Below are positions 43,467-51,504 of a DNA stretch of 64,000 nt, piece by piece. This stretch comes from Actinoplanes utahensis. GTDB taxonomy: Bacteria > Actinomycetota > Actinomycetes > Mycobacteriales > Micromonosporaceae. The stretch spans positions 113,657 to 177,656 of the forward strand of contig NZ_BOMZ01000089.1 of NCBI RefSeq assembly GCF_016862455.1. Direction: 5' to 3'. The notes under the pieces are model-generated. The model saw only the letters and a program-made list of their open reading frames with translations. It searched no databases and was not told the DNA's origin. The position numbers and the translations under genes are program-made. Position 1 is the stretch's first letter. Every line of letters starts with the position of its first letter.

Positions 43467-44501
43467 GTGCAGGCTGTCTCCCTGGTTCTGGTTAGTACAC
43501 GTGTTCTAACGACTGGGAAGGGTGGGGCCGCCGGTTTGGCACCGACGATTTCTTCGCAGATCTTCTCCGTACCGATAGACGAGCTGGTGGACGCCGATCC
43601 GCTGCGGGCGAACGGGGTCGATCCCGAGCACGCTCGGCTACTCGCCCAGGTCGCCGGGGAGTTGCCCCCGATCCTGGTCAACAAAGCGACCATGAGCGTG
43701 ATCGACGGCATGCACCGGCTCCGCGCGGCGCAGCTCAACGGCGTCTCGACGCTTGCCGTGCGGTTCTTCCAGGGCAGCGACGCCGACGCCCTCCAGCTCG
43801 CCGTCAGTGCCAACGTGACCCACGGCCTGCCGCTCTCCCTCGCCGATCGGCGGGCCGCCGTGCGCCGCCTCATCCGCGCCGAGCCGCGCCTGGCCGACCG
43901 TGCGGTGGCCACCATCGCCGGTCTGGCCCCCGCCACCGTCGCGGCGATCCGCGCCGACGTCCAGGACGGCGCCGAGATCACCGAGCGGATCGGCCGGGAC
44001 GGGCGGGTCCGCCCGCTCAGCACCGCCGAGGGGCGCCGAGTGGCCGGCGAGGTCATCGCCCGGCAGCCGCAGACGCCGCTGCGGGAGGTCGCTCGCGCGG
44101 CCGGCATCTCGGTGGGCACCGCCCGTGACGTCCGCAGTCGGGTTCGCGCCGGGCGTGACCCCGTGCCGGCCGGCCAGGCGGCCCGATCCGGCCGGCTGGT
44201 GAATCGCCCGGCCCGCGCGGTGACCGGGTACCCGCCGGCCACCGCGGTTCCGGCCGACACCGGCGTGCTGCTCGAGGGCCTGCGCCGGGATCCCTCGCTG
44301 CGCTACTCCGAGGCGGGCCGGCATTTCCTGCAGTTCCTCGGCACCCGGGTGGTCGAACCCGGTCAGCTCCGGGAGGCCGCCCGTGAGCTGCCTCCACACT
44401 GCGCCATCGTGGTCGCCAGGATCGCCCGGGAGTGCGCGCGGACCTGGATGGGCATGGCCGAGGCCCTCGATCGCGAGGCGGAGCACGCCGGCCGCGGCTG
44501 A
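43467..44501 (+). CDS. StrR-like pathway-specific regulator (ParB N-domain fold)
   Basis: A 344-residue protein resembling StrR, the activator of streptomycin genes. A ParB/sulfiredoxin-like domain (about 35-125) has PPILVNKATMSVIDGMHRLRAAQLNG. A helical domain and an HTH (PLREVARAAGISVGTARDV) follow. The family binds inverted repeats and activates aminoglycoside and glycopeptide clusters. Its gene opens the C7-cyclitol block, and a StrR-like inverted repeat lies nine bases after its stop codon. The start is uncertain: GTG 43467, or TTG 43536 nearer the conserved region. If the latter is used, the palindrome at 43491-43510 lies in its promoter. Confidence 0.85.
   Translation: MQAVSLVLVSTRVLTTGKGGAAGLAPTISSQIFSVPIDELVDADPLRANGVDPEHARLLAQVAGELPPILVNKATMSVIDGMHRLRAAQLNGVSTLAVRFFQGSDADALQLAVSANVTHGLPLSLADRRAAVRRLIRAEPRLADRAVATIAGLAPATVAAIRADVQDGAEITERIGRDGRVRPLSTAEGRRVAGEVIARQPQTPLREVARAAGISVGTARDVRSRVRAGRDPVPAGQAARSGRLVNRPARAVTGYPPATAVPADTGVLLEGLRRDPSLRYSEAGRHFLQFLGTRVVEPGQLREAARELPPHCAIVVARIARECARTWMGMAEALDREAEHAGRG
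43491..43510. promoter_or_regulatory. 20-bp near-perfect palindrome at the regulator's 5' end
   Basis: GTTAGTACACGTGTTCTAAC is an inverted repeat with one mismatched pair around an ACACGTGT core. Candidate autoregulatory site. Confidence 0.55.
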
Positions 44502-44509
44502 CGGGCGGC

Positions 44510-44538
44510 GTGCAACCACTCACCTTGATCGGTTGCAC
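44510..44538. promoter_or_regulatory. StrR-like operator: 9-bp inverted repeat with 11-base spacer
   Basis: GTGCAACCA (44510-44518) and CGGTTGCAC (44530-44538) are inverted repeats with one mismatch and a spacer of exactly 11 bases. The known StrR site has the same geometry (9-bp arms, 11-base spacer) with a different arm sequence. It lies in the promoter of the GT2 gene at 44616. Confidence 0.6.
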
Positions 44539-44615
44539 ACATCGGGCGGCGTGACCGGCGCGACCGAGATCGCCCGGGCCGCCGCGAATCACCACGGAGA
44601 AGGGCTTCATCGAGC

Positions 44616-45599
44616 ATGCATCCGAAACTCAGCGTCGTGGTCCCCATGTACAACGTCGAGAGCTACCTCCCACTGCTGCTGGCCTCGATCGCGGAGCAGG
44701 ATCTGACGGACATCCAGGTCATCCTGGTCGACGACGGGTCCACCGACGCCACCGGGCGGATCGCCGCCGCACAGGCCGCCCGGGACCGGCGGTTCCGCGT
44801 GATCACCCAGGACAACAACGGGCTCAGTGCCGCCCGGAACGCGGGCATCCAGCGGGCGACGGGGGAGTTCCTCGCCTTCGCCGACGCCGACGACGTCGTG
44901 CCCGCCCACGCCTACCGGGTGCTCGTCGGGTCGCTCGAGGAGAGCGGCTCGGACATCGCCTCGGGGGACGTGCGGCGGCTGACCTCGAAAGGCGTGAGCC
45001 GATACCCGGGGTACGCCGAGACGTTCGCCGTCGCCAGGCGCCGGACCCACATCACCCGGGACGAGGCGCTGATCGCCGACCGGATGGTCTGGAACAAGGT
45101 GTTCCGCCGATCGTTCTGGGACGCGCACGGCTTCGCGTTCCGGCTGCCGCAGTACGAGGACGGCCCGGTGACCATCCGTGCCCACATCACCGCCTCCGCG
45201 GTCGACGTCGTGCCGCGGGTGGTCTACCTGTGGCGGATCCGGGAAGGGGGCGAGCCGTCGATCACCCAGCGGCAGTACGAGGCCGCCAACATCGGCCGGC
45301 GCATGCGCATGATGGTCGACATCAACGAGATCATCCGGGACCTCGCTCCGGGACTGTCCGCGGCGTACGCCCGGGACATGCTGCTCGGCGACATCGGTGT
45401 GGCGATGACCGCCACCACGCGCAACAGCGCCGACTCCCTCGCCGGCACGGTGGCGCTGGTCAAGGAGTTCGTCAGCACCATCGATTCCGGCGTGCTGGGC
45501 GAATTGACCCCGGAATACCGGCGGCGCGTCTATCTGCTCGCCGACGGTCAGGTCGAGGAATTGCGTGAGGAATTGCTCGGCGACCACCGACCCCAGTAG
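44616..45599 (+). CDS. GT2-family glycosyltransferase (paralogue of 33847-34824)
   Basis: A 327-residue GT-A enzyme with SVVVPMYNVESYL, LVDDGSTDATG, NNGLSAARNAG and the metal site FADADD. It shares its whole length, including the ADRMVWNKVFRRSFWDA segment and the helical tail, with the GT2 enzyme at 33847. This duplication links the 3-hydroxyanthranilate arm to the cyclitol arm. It is the first gene after the StrR-like operator. Sugar donor and acceptor are not evident. The tails resemble those of GT2 enzymes that act on polymer or teichoic-type acceptors, so a cell-wall role is an alternative. Confidence 0.88.
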   Translation: MHPKLSVVVPMYNVESYLPLLLASIAEQDLTDIQVILVDDGSTDATGRIAAAQAARDRRFRVITQDNNGLSAARNAGIQRATGEFLAFADADDVVPAHAYRVLVGSLEESGSDIASGDVRRLTSKGVSRYPGYAETFAVARRRTHITRDEALIADRMVWNKVFRRSFWDAHGFAFRLPQYEDGPVTIRAHITASAVDVVPRVVYLWRIREGGEPSITQRQYEAANIGRRMRMMVDINEIIRDLAPGLSAAYARDMLLGDIGVAMTATTRNSADSLAGTVALVKEFVSTIDSGVLGELTPEYRRRVYLLADGQVEELREELLGDHRPQ

Positions 45600-45716
45600 G
45601 GTCGGAAAAGTAGCGGCGCGACGCCGTTCCCCCACCTTCCGGTAATGCCGTCGGCAGCCCGTCCGAGAATTCGCGCGGGCAGTTCCGTGCGGCCTTCGAA
45701 CAGGAGGAAATGCATT

Positions 45717-47765
45717 ATGAAACGTTTACGTCTGGCCGTTCTCGGCGCGGGGAACATGGCGCGGCGATTCATTCCGCAATTGAGCGCCAGCAAGCATTGT
45801 GAGTTGACCGCGATCGGTGACCTGACCGCGGACGGTGCCCGGACGCTCGCCGGGGAGCTCGGACCGCGGGAGCGGCCGCTGCTCTGCGGCACCTTCGACG
45901 ACATCCTGGCCTCGGACGCCGTCGACGCCGTCTACATCGCCACGGTGCACACCACGCACGCCCGGATCGCGATGCGGGCGATCGAGGCGGGCAAGCACGT
46001 GCTGTGCGAGAAGCCGCTGGCGGTCAACCACGCCCAGGCGATGACGCTGGTGGACGCCGCCCGGCAGGCCGGGGTGCGACTCGTCGAGGCCATGATGTTC
46101 CGCTTCCACCCGCAGACGACCGCGGTGCTCGGCCTGGTCGCCGACGGGACCATCGGCGACCTGCGCCACGTCGACGCCGGCTTCGCGTTCTACGTCCCCA
46201 GCCGCCCGGGCGAGCAGACCGAGATCAGCCCCGGGCTGACCATCGACGCCGGCGGGCTCAGCGGCCGGCTGTTCGACCCGGCGCTGGCCGGAGGCGGCAT
46301 CCTCGACATCGGCTGCTACCCGATGGCCATGGCCCGCGCGGTCGCCGGCGCCGCCACCGGGCGGGCCTTCGCGGAACCGGAGACCCTCACCGCCGCCGGG
46401 TCGATCGGCGAGTCCGGCGTCGACGAGTGGGCCACCGCCGCCCTGACGTTCGCCGGCGGGGTGACGGCCGCGCTGCGTACCGGGATCCGGATCGCCGATC
46501 GCAACAGCGTGACCATCGTCGGCTCCGCGGGCGCCATCGAGATCGAGGACCCCTGGACGCTGACCGCCGAACCGAGCATCGTCATCAACCGGGTGGGTCA
46601 TGCGCCGGAGCGGCGTTCCTATCCCTGCGCGGGCGCCTACGCCATGGAGGCGGATCTGTTCGCCGCCGGCATCGGCGGCCCCGAACCGGACGCGATGACC
46701 ACCGCCGATTCGCTGGGCAACGCCCGGATGCTGGACCGGTGGCGGGCCGCGATCGGCCTGCGCTACCCGTTCGAGGCCGACGGGGCCGTGATCCCGACGG
46801 TGTCGGGCCGCCCGCTGATCCTCGGTGGCGCGGCGGGCCCCGAGCCCGTCCCGGCGACCGCGCGGGGACGGGTGCCCGGCCTCGACAAGGCCGTCTCCCG
46901 GGTGGTCATGGGCTGTGACCACCCGGCCGACGCCTCGACCATGTCCGCCCTTCTGGATCAGTACTTCTCGCTCGGCGGCAACGCCTTCGACACGGCGCAC
47001 TTCTACCAGGACGGCCGGGCCGAGCGGCTGCTCGGGCGATGGATCGCGAGCCGGGGAGTCCGCGAGCAGGTGGTGGTGATCGCCAAAGGGGCGCACACCC
47101 CCAACTGCGATCCGGCGTCGCTGTCCCAGCAGCTGCTGGAGTCCCTGGAGCGTCAGCAGAACGACTACGCCGACATCTACCTGCTGCACCGCGACAACGA
47201 GGACGTGCCGGTGGGCGAGTTCGTCGACGTGCTCGACGAGCACGCCGAGGCGGGACGCATCCGAGTCTTCGGCGGCTCCAACTGGTCGCTGGAGCGAGTC
47301 GCGGCGGCGAACGCCTGGGCCGCCGAACACGGGCGGCGGGGCTTCGCCGCGGTGAGCAACTACTTCGGTCTCGCCGAGCCCCGGGAACTGCCGTGGCCAG
47401 GCTGCCGGGACGCCACCGGCCCCGCCTTCCGGGAGTGGCTCACCCGGCACCGGTTCCCGCTGTTCGCGTGGTCGGCCCGCTCGCGCAACTTCTTCAGCGG
47501 GGCCGGCCGTGACGACCGGGGCAACGCCGAGCTCGTGCGGTGCTTCCACAGCGAGGCCAACCTCGAACGCCGGCGGCGTGCCGTGGAACTGGCCGCAAAA
47601 CACGACGTGTCGCCGTCGGTGATCGCGCTGTCCTATGTCCTGCATCAGCCGTTCCCCACTTTCGCTCTGGTGGGGCCCAAGACCCTGGAAGATTCGCGGG
47701 AGTGCATGGGGGCTCCGCGCGTCACACTCTCGGATGAGGAGATCCGCTGGCTGGAATCGAGCTGA
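45717..47765 (+). CDS. Fusion of Gfo/Idh/MocA oxidoreductase and aldo/keto reductase
   Basis: One 682-residue chain with two oxidoreductases. Residues 1-345 form a Gfo/Idh/MocA dehydrogenase: NAD loop AVLGAGNMARRF, catalytic region CEKPLAVN (about 98) and GGGILDIGCYP. Residues about 380-682 form an aldo/keto reductase barrel: the tetrad is Asp in NAFDTAHFY, the Tyr of HFYQDG, Lys in VVIAKGAH and His in YLLHRDN, and SNYFGLAEP and ALVGPKT follow. Both halves look active. They would catalyse consecutive oxidation and reduction of a sugar or cyclitol, that is, an inversion or a keto shift without release of the keto intermediate. ATG 45717 with AGGAGG. Confidence 0.88.
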   Translation: MKRLRLAVLGAGNMARRFIPQLSASKHCELTAIGDLTADGARTLAGELGPRERPLLCGTFDDILASDAVDAVYIATVHTTHARIAMRAIEAGKHVLCEKPLAVNHAQAMTLVDAARQAGVRLVEAMMFRFHPQTTAVLGLVADGTIGDLRHVDAGFAFYVPSRPGEQTEISPGLTIDAGGLSGRLFDPALAGGGILDIGCYPMAMARAVAGAATGRAFAEPETLTAAGSIGESGVDEWATAALTFAGGVTAALRTGIRIADRNSVTIVGSAGAIEIEDPWTLTAEPSIVINRVGHAPERRSYPCAGAYAMEADLFAAGIGGPEPDAMTTADSLGNARMLDRWRAAIGLRYPFEADGAVIPTVSGRPLILGGAAGPEPVPATARGRVPGLDKAVSRVVMGCDHPADASTMSALLDQYFSLGGNAFDTAHFYQDGRAERLLGRWIASRGVREQVVVIAKGAHTPNCDPASLSQQLLESLERQQNDYADIYLLHRDNEDVPVGEFVDVLDEHAEAGRIRVFGGSNWSLERVAAANAWAAEHGRRGFAAVSNYFGLAEPRELPWPGCRDATGPAFREWLTRHRFPLFAWSARSRNFFSGAGRDDRGNAELVRCFHSEANLERRRRAVELAAKHDVSPSVIALSYVLHQPFPTFALVGPKTLEDSRECMGAPRVTLSDEEIRWLESS

Positions 47766-47789
47766 CCGCTCATTCCGTGATGCCGGGCG

Positions 47790-48155
47790 ATGGAAATGGA
47801 CACGAATACCTCTTACGCATTGCTGGTCCGTACCAGTCCTTTTCCCGGGCGCGAGGACGAATTCGCCGAATGGTACGACGGAATCCATCTCGCCGAGGTT
47901 CTCGCCCTGCCGGGTTTCGTGAGCGCCCGGCGTTACGCCGCCCCCGCGGGCCCGGACGGGCGGCGCCGGTTCCTGGCGATCTACACGATCGCGACCGGCG
48001 ACATCGAGGCCACCCTGGCCCGGTTCGAACAGGCCAGGCCGTACATGTCGACCACGCCGGCGCTGGACCCGGCGAGCGTCGAACTCGAATTCGTGACGGC
48101 GGTGACCGGCGTCGTTCTGCCGGCCGCCACCCCGCCACCGACGATGGAGGACTGA
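47790..48155 (+). CDS. Small dimeric alpha/beta-barrel (EthD/ABM-like) protein
   Basis: A 121-residue protein with a ferredoxin-like alpha/beta pattern: YALLVRTSPFPGREDEFAEWYDGIHLAEVLALPGF at the start (WYDxIHLxEVLxLPGF is a family hallmark) and a beta-strand FLAIYTIA. Members act as small monooxygenases, cyclases or of unknown role. It precedes the cyclitol synthase gene and its coding frame is the same as that of the synthase, separated only by the stop codon and 57 bases. I cannot assign a reaction. Start ATG 47790; ATG 47799 is possible. Confidence 0.7.
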   Translation: MEMDTNTSYALLVRTSPFPGREDEFAEWYDGIHLAEVLALPGFVSARRYAAPAGPDGRRRFLAIYTIATGDIEATLARFEQARPYMSTTPALDPASVELEFVTAVTGVVLPAATPPPTMED

Positions 48156-48212
48156 CTCATCGAAACCCCGACGATCACCGAACCACGATGGCGGATCGAG
48201 GCCACGCGGCCC

Positions 48213-49340
48213 GTGAGCTACGAGGTCCGGCTGTGCCAGGACCTGTTCGATCACTCCAACGACCAGCTGGTGACCGCCGGCGCGGAGGACGTCCTGCCCA
48301 GCCGGCGGCGCCTGATCGTGGTGGACGCCCGGGTGCACGCCCTCTTCCGGGAGCGGCTGCGAGGGTACCTGGACGCGCGCGGCATGTCGTACCGGCTGTG
48401 CGTGCTGGAGACCACCGAGCCGGCCAAGACGATGGACGCGGTGTTCCGCGTGCTGTCGGCCATGGACGACTTCGGCCTGTCGCGGCGGCGCGAGCCCGTA
48501 TTGGCGATCGGCGGCGGCGTGCTCACCGACATCGTCGGCCTCGCCGCCAGCATGTACCGCCGGTCGACACCGTACGTGCGGGTGCCGACCACGTTGATCG
48601 GCATGGTGGACGCCGGCATCGGCTCGAAGACCGGGGTCAACTTCAACCGGCACAAGAACCGGCTGGGCTCCTACCATCCGGGCGCCGTGACCCTGATCGA
48701 TCCGGCCTTTCTGGCCGCTCTGCCGGCCCGGCACCTGCGCAACGGGCTGGCCGAGGTGCTCAAGATGGCGCTGATCCGCGACCGCGGCCTGTTCCGGCTG
48801 CTCGCCGCGGACGGCTCACGGCTCGTCACCGAGCGTATGCAGTCCCGTGGCAGCGCGGACGACGGGGCGGCCGCACAGACCGTGATGCGCCTGGCCATCG
48901 ACGGCATGCTCAAGGAACTGCAGCCGAATCTGTGGGAACAGCGGCTCGACCGCATCGTCGACTACGGGCACACGTTCTCACCCACCCTGGAGATGCGGGC
49001 GCTGCCCGAGCTGCTGCACGGCGAGGCGGTCGCGGTGGACATGGCGCTGTCGCTCGTCCTGGCCCGGCGCCGCGGGATGCTGACCGACGACGAACTGACC
49101 GGAGCCCGTACCGTGCTGGCGAACCTCGGCCTGCCGGAGTGGCATCCGGTGTGCCGGCCCGCCCTGTTGGCCGAGGCGCTGGCCGACACCGTACGCCACC
49201 GCGACGGACGCCAGCTCATCCCGCTGACCGAGGGCATCGGCCGGGCCCGGTTCGTCGACGACGTGACCGTCGCCGAGCTGACGGCGGCGCTGGCCGAGCT
49301 CCGTCCGGCTGCGGGCGCGGCCGGGGACGGTGCCGCATGA
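48213..49340 (+). CDS. 2-epi-5-epi-valiolone synthase (sedoheptulose 7-phosphate cyclase)
   Basis: Cyclises sedoheptulose 7-phosphate to 2-epi-5-epi-valiolone, the entry to C7-cyclitols such as acarbose and validamycin. It belongs to the dehydroquinate synthase superfamily: REPVLAIGGGVLTDIVGLAAS (NAD loop), RVPTTLIGMVDAGIGSKTGVN, FNRHKNRLGSY, NGLAEVLKMALI, VDYGHTFSPTLEMRALPELLHGEAV and TVRHRDGRQLIPL. The string GVNFNxHKNRLG is close to AcbC and ValA and distinguishes it from aroB. The usual start is GTG 48213, but the in-frame codons before it (WRIEATRPV) match the AcbC N-terminus, so translation may begin at ATC 48159, eight bases after GGAGG. Downstream genes encode the epimerase, kinase and nucleotidyltransferase. 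Confidence 0.9.
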   Translation: MSYEVRLCQDLFDHSNDQLVTAGAEDVLPSRRRLIVVDARVHALFRERLRGYLDARGMSYRLCVLETTEPAKTMDAVFRVLSAMDDFGLSRRREPVLAIGGGVLTDIVGLAASMYRRSTPYVRVPTTLIGMVDAGIGSKTGVNFNRHKNRLGSYHPGAVTLIDPAFLAALPARHLRNGLAEVLKMALIRDRGLFRLLAADGSRLVTERMQSRGSADDGAAAQTVMRLAIDGMLKELQPNLWEQRLDRIVDYGHTFSPTLEMRALPELLHGEAVAVDMALSLVLARRRGMLTDDELTGARTVLANLGLPEWHPVCRPALLAEALADTVRHRDGRQLIPLTEGIGRARFVDDVTVAELTAALAELRPAAGAAGDGAA

Positions 49341-50443
49341 GAGGCGTACGGGCGGTCCTGCTGGCCGGCGGCCGCGGCGTTCGGATGGGCCGTCTCGGCG
49401 CCGGCCGGTCGAAGCCGCTGATCCCGTTCGGCGGCACGGCCCGGCTGATCGATTTCAGCCTGCGCAACGCCCGTGAGTCGGGTCTCGGCGAGGTGCTGCT
49501 GCTGTCGCAGTACGAGGAACGCATGCTGATGGACGACCTGCAGCGCGTCTGGAACCGGGAACCGGGATTCCGGGTCCACTTCGGGCCGTACGACGAGGCC
49601 TACCGCGCCGCGGCGCCCGCGGCGCTGCCGGCCACGCTGCCGGACCGCCGGGGGCCCGCGGAGCGGGGGACCGCCGACGCCCTGCTCAGCAAGGAGCAGT
49701 GGGTGTTCGGCGAGGGCGTCCGGGACATCCTGGTGCTGCACGCCGACCACGTCTACGACTTCGACTACCGCGAGATGCTGGCCGGGCACCGCCGGTCCGG
49801 CGCGGCGCTGACGGTGTCGTACCAGCGCGTCGAGCGCCGCTACGTGCACCTGTTCGGCATGGTGGAGTTCGACGCCGGCAACCGCCTGACCCGGTTCGTC
49901 GAGAAACCCGCCGACCCGTCGAGCGACCTGGTCTTCGCCGCCTTCTGCCTGTTCGACGCGCGGATCCTGCGCCGCTATCTCACGCTGCTGCGGGGCACCG
50001 CCTGGCAGCACGATCTCAGCCGTGACGTCATCCCGGCCATGCTCGCCGGTGGCGAGCTCATCCGGGGGCACGAGGTGCCGGGCCACTGGGAGGACATCGG
50101 CACCGTGGACCGCTATCTGCGGGCGCACCGCCGGCTGGTCGCCGACCCGCCGTCGATCCCGCCGGCCCGGCTGCCCCGGACGCTGCGCCCGTGGGTGCGG
50201 CGCGGCATCGTCGACGCCGCCCCCGGAATCCACCGCTCGCTGATCCCGGCCGACCTGGTCAACCACGGCGAGATCACGGACAGCGTGGTCTATCCCGGGG
50301 TCCGGGTCGGCGCGGGCGCGCAGGTGTCCGGCAGCGTCCTCCTGCCGGACGCGGTCGTGCCGCCCGGTGCGGTGGTGACCGGCGCTGTCGTGCTCGAGGA
50401 CGGGTCGGTGCAGGCCGGCGAGCCGGCGGAGGTGCGATCGTGA
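49337..50443 (+). CDS. Sugar/cyclitol-1-phosphate nucleotidyltransferase (GlgC/ValB-like)
   Basis: A 368-residue protein related to glucose-1-phosphate adenylyltransferase. It has the nucleotide loop LLAGGRGVRMG, SKPLIPFGG, GTADAL, ILVLHADHVYDFDY, FVEKPADP and WEDIGTVDRYLRAH, and a left-handed beta-helix tail (about 290-368) with hexapeptide repeats. In validamycin and acarbose clusters such proteins make NDP-cyclitols from the 1-phosphate. The GGxGxRL loop is altered to RGVRMG, which may reflect a non-glucose substrate. It starts four bases inside the valiolone synthase gene (ATGA). Confidence 0.88.
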   Translation: MRGVRAVLLAGGRGVRMGRLGAGRSKPLIPFGGTARLIDFSLRNARESGLGEVLLLSQYEERMLMDDLQRVWNREPGFRVHFGPYDEAYRAAAPAALPATLPDRRGPAERGTADALLSKEQWVFGEGVRDILVLHADHVYDFDYREMLAGHRRSGAALTVSYQRVERRYVHLFGMVEFDAGNRLTRFVEKPADPSSDLVFAAFCLFDARILRRYLTLLRGTAWQHDLSRDVIPAMLAGGELIRGHEVPGHWEDIGTVDRYLRAHRRLVADPPSIPPARLPRTLRPWVRRGIVDAAPGIHRSLIPADLVNHGEITDSVVYPGVRVGAGAQVSGSVLLPDAVVPPGAVVTGAVVLEDGSVQAGEPAEVRS

Positions 50444-51504
50444 GCGGCCCGGAGTTCCTGGTCGCCGACCTCGGCGGCACGAACCTGCGGGTCGGCCGGA
50501 TGGCCGCCGACGGGGACGGCCGGCCGGAGGGCGTGCGCCGGACCGCGACCGAGGGACTCGGCCGGCACCCCGGCGGCCCGCCGGCCGAGCTTCGGCGTCG
50601 GGTGCTGCGGCAGCTCGAGACGGAGCTGGCCGCGGCCCTCGCGGAACCGGCGGCCGAGGGCGTCCGGGCGGTGGGCCTGTCCTTCGCCGGCCCGGTCACG
50701 GCCGCCGGTGTCGCGCTGGCCGCACCCACCGTCTGGGGCGGCTGCGCCGAGCCGGTCCCGCTCAGCGCCCGGCTCGGCGCCTGCCTCGGACTGCCGGTCC
50801 TCGCCGTCAACGACATCACCGCGGCGGCATGGCGGTACGCCACGCCGGACAACGACGCCTTCGGGCTGTTCACCGTCAGCTCCGGGATCGGCGGCAAGAT
50901 CTTCCGGCGCGGCGAGGTCCTGATCGACGACGAGGGGTTCGGCGGTGAACTCGGCCACTGGCGGGTCGATCACAGCGCCACCGCGCCGCTGTGCGACTGC
51001 GGCGGCCGAGGGCATCTCGGCGCCATCTCCTCGGGGCGCGGGGTGCTGCGAGCCGTCCGGCAGGCTGCCCGCGACCACCGGCGGGAGTTCGCCGGATCGG
51101 CGCTCGCCGTTCTCACCGGCGGCCGCGTCCAGGCCATCACCAACGAGGCCGTCGCCGCGGCGGCGAGGGCCGGTGATCCGTTCACCGACCGGCTCCTGCA
51201 CGCCGCTCTGCGGCCGCTGGCCATCGCGGTGGCCGGCGTGTTCGCCGCGATCGGCGTCCGGCGCTACCTGTTCATCGGTGGTTTCGCCGTGGCGGTGGGT
51301 GAGCGGTTCGTCGAGATCCTCGGTGACGAGCTGATCGCGCTGGGCTGCTTCGGGCTCTCCCCGGCCGAGATCCGCGCGATGCTCGCGCTCGGCGCCGCCG
51401 ACGACGACCACAGCCTCATCGGAGTCGGCCGGATGCTCGCCGCCGTGGTCCCCGGCCCGCGCTCAGCGAAGGAGAGAGCGTATGCGAACGCTGATCGTCG
51501 GTAG
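50440..51504 (+). CDS. ROK-family kinase, probable cyclitol (valiolone-type) kinase
   Basis: A 354-residue sugar kinase-like protein of the ROK/glucokinase type. It has the ATP loop FLVADLGGTNLRVG, VNDITAAAW, SSGIGGKIF with EGFGGELGH, the zinc-type CDCGGRGHLGAISSG and a late IGGFAVAVG motif. In validamycin biosynthesis the ROK-type kinase ValC phosphorylates the cyclitol; the same role is inferred here because it lies between the nucleotidyltransferase and the epimerase. GTG start overlapping the nucleotidyltransferase stop. Its end overlaps the next gene by 23 bases. Confidence 0.85.
   Translation: MSGPEFLVADLGGTNLRVGRMAADGDGRPEGVRRTATEGLGRHPGGPPAELRRRVLRQLETELAAALAEPAAEGVRAVGLSFAGPVTAAGVALAAPTVWGGCAEPVPLSARLGACLGLPVLAVNDITAAAWRYATPDNDAFGLFTVSSGIGGKIFRRGEVLIDDEGFGGELGHWRVDHSATAPLCDCGGRGHLGAISSGRGVLRAVRQAARDHRREFAGSALAVLTGGRVQAITNEAVAAAARAGDPFTDRLLHAALRPLAIAVAGVFAAIGVRRYLFIGGFAVAVGERFVEILGDELIALGCFGLSPAEIRAMLALGAADDDHSLIGVGRMLAAVVPGPRSAKERAYANADRR

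Noticed and set aside
48213..49340. 3-dehydroquinate synthase (aroB) of primary metabolism
   Set aside because: The GVNFNxHKNRLG and HTFSPTLEMRALPELLHGEAV stretches match AcbC/ValA-type valiolone synthases, and the neighbours encode cyclitol enzymes rather than shikimate genes.
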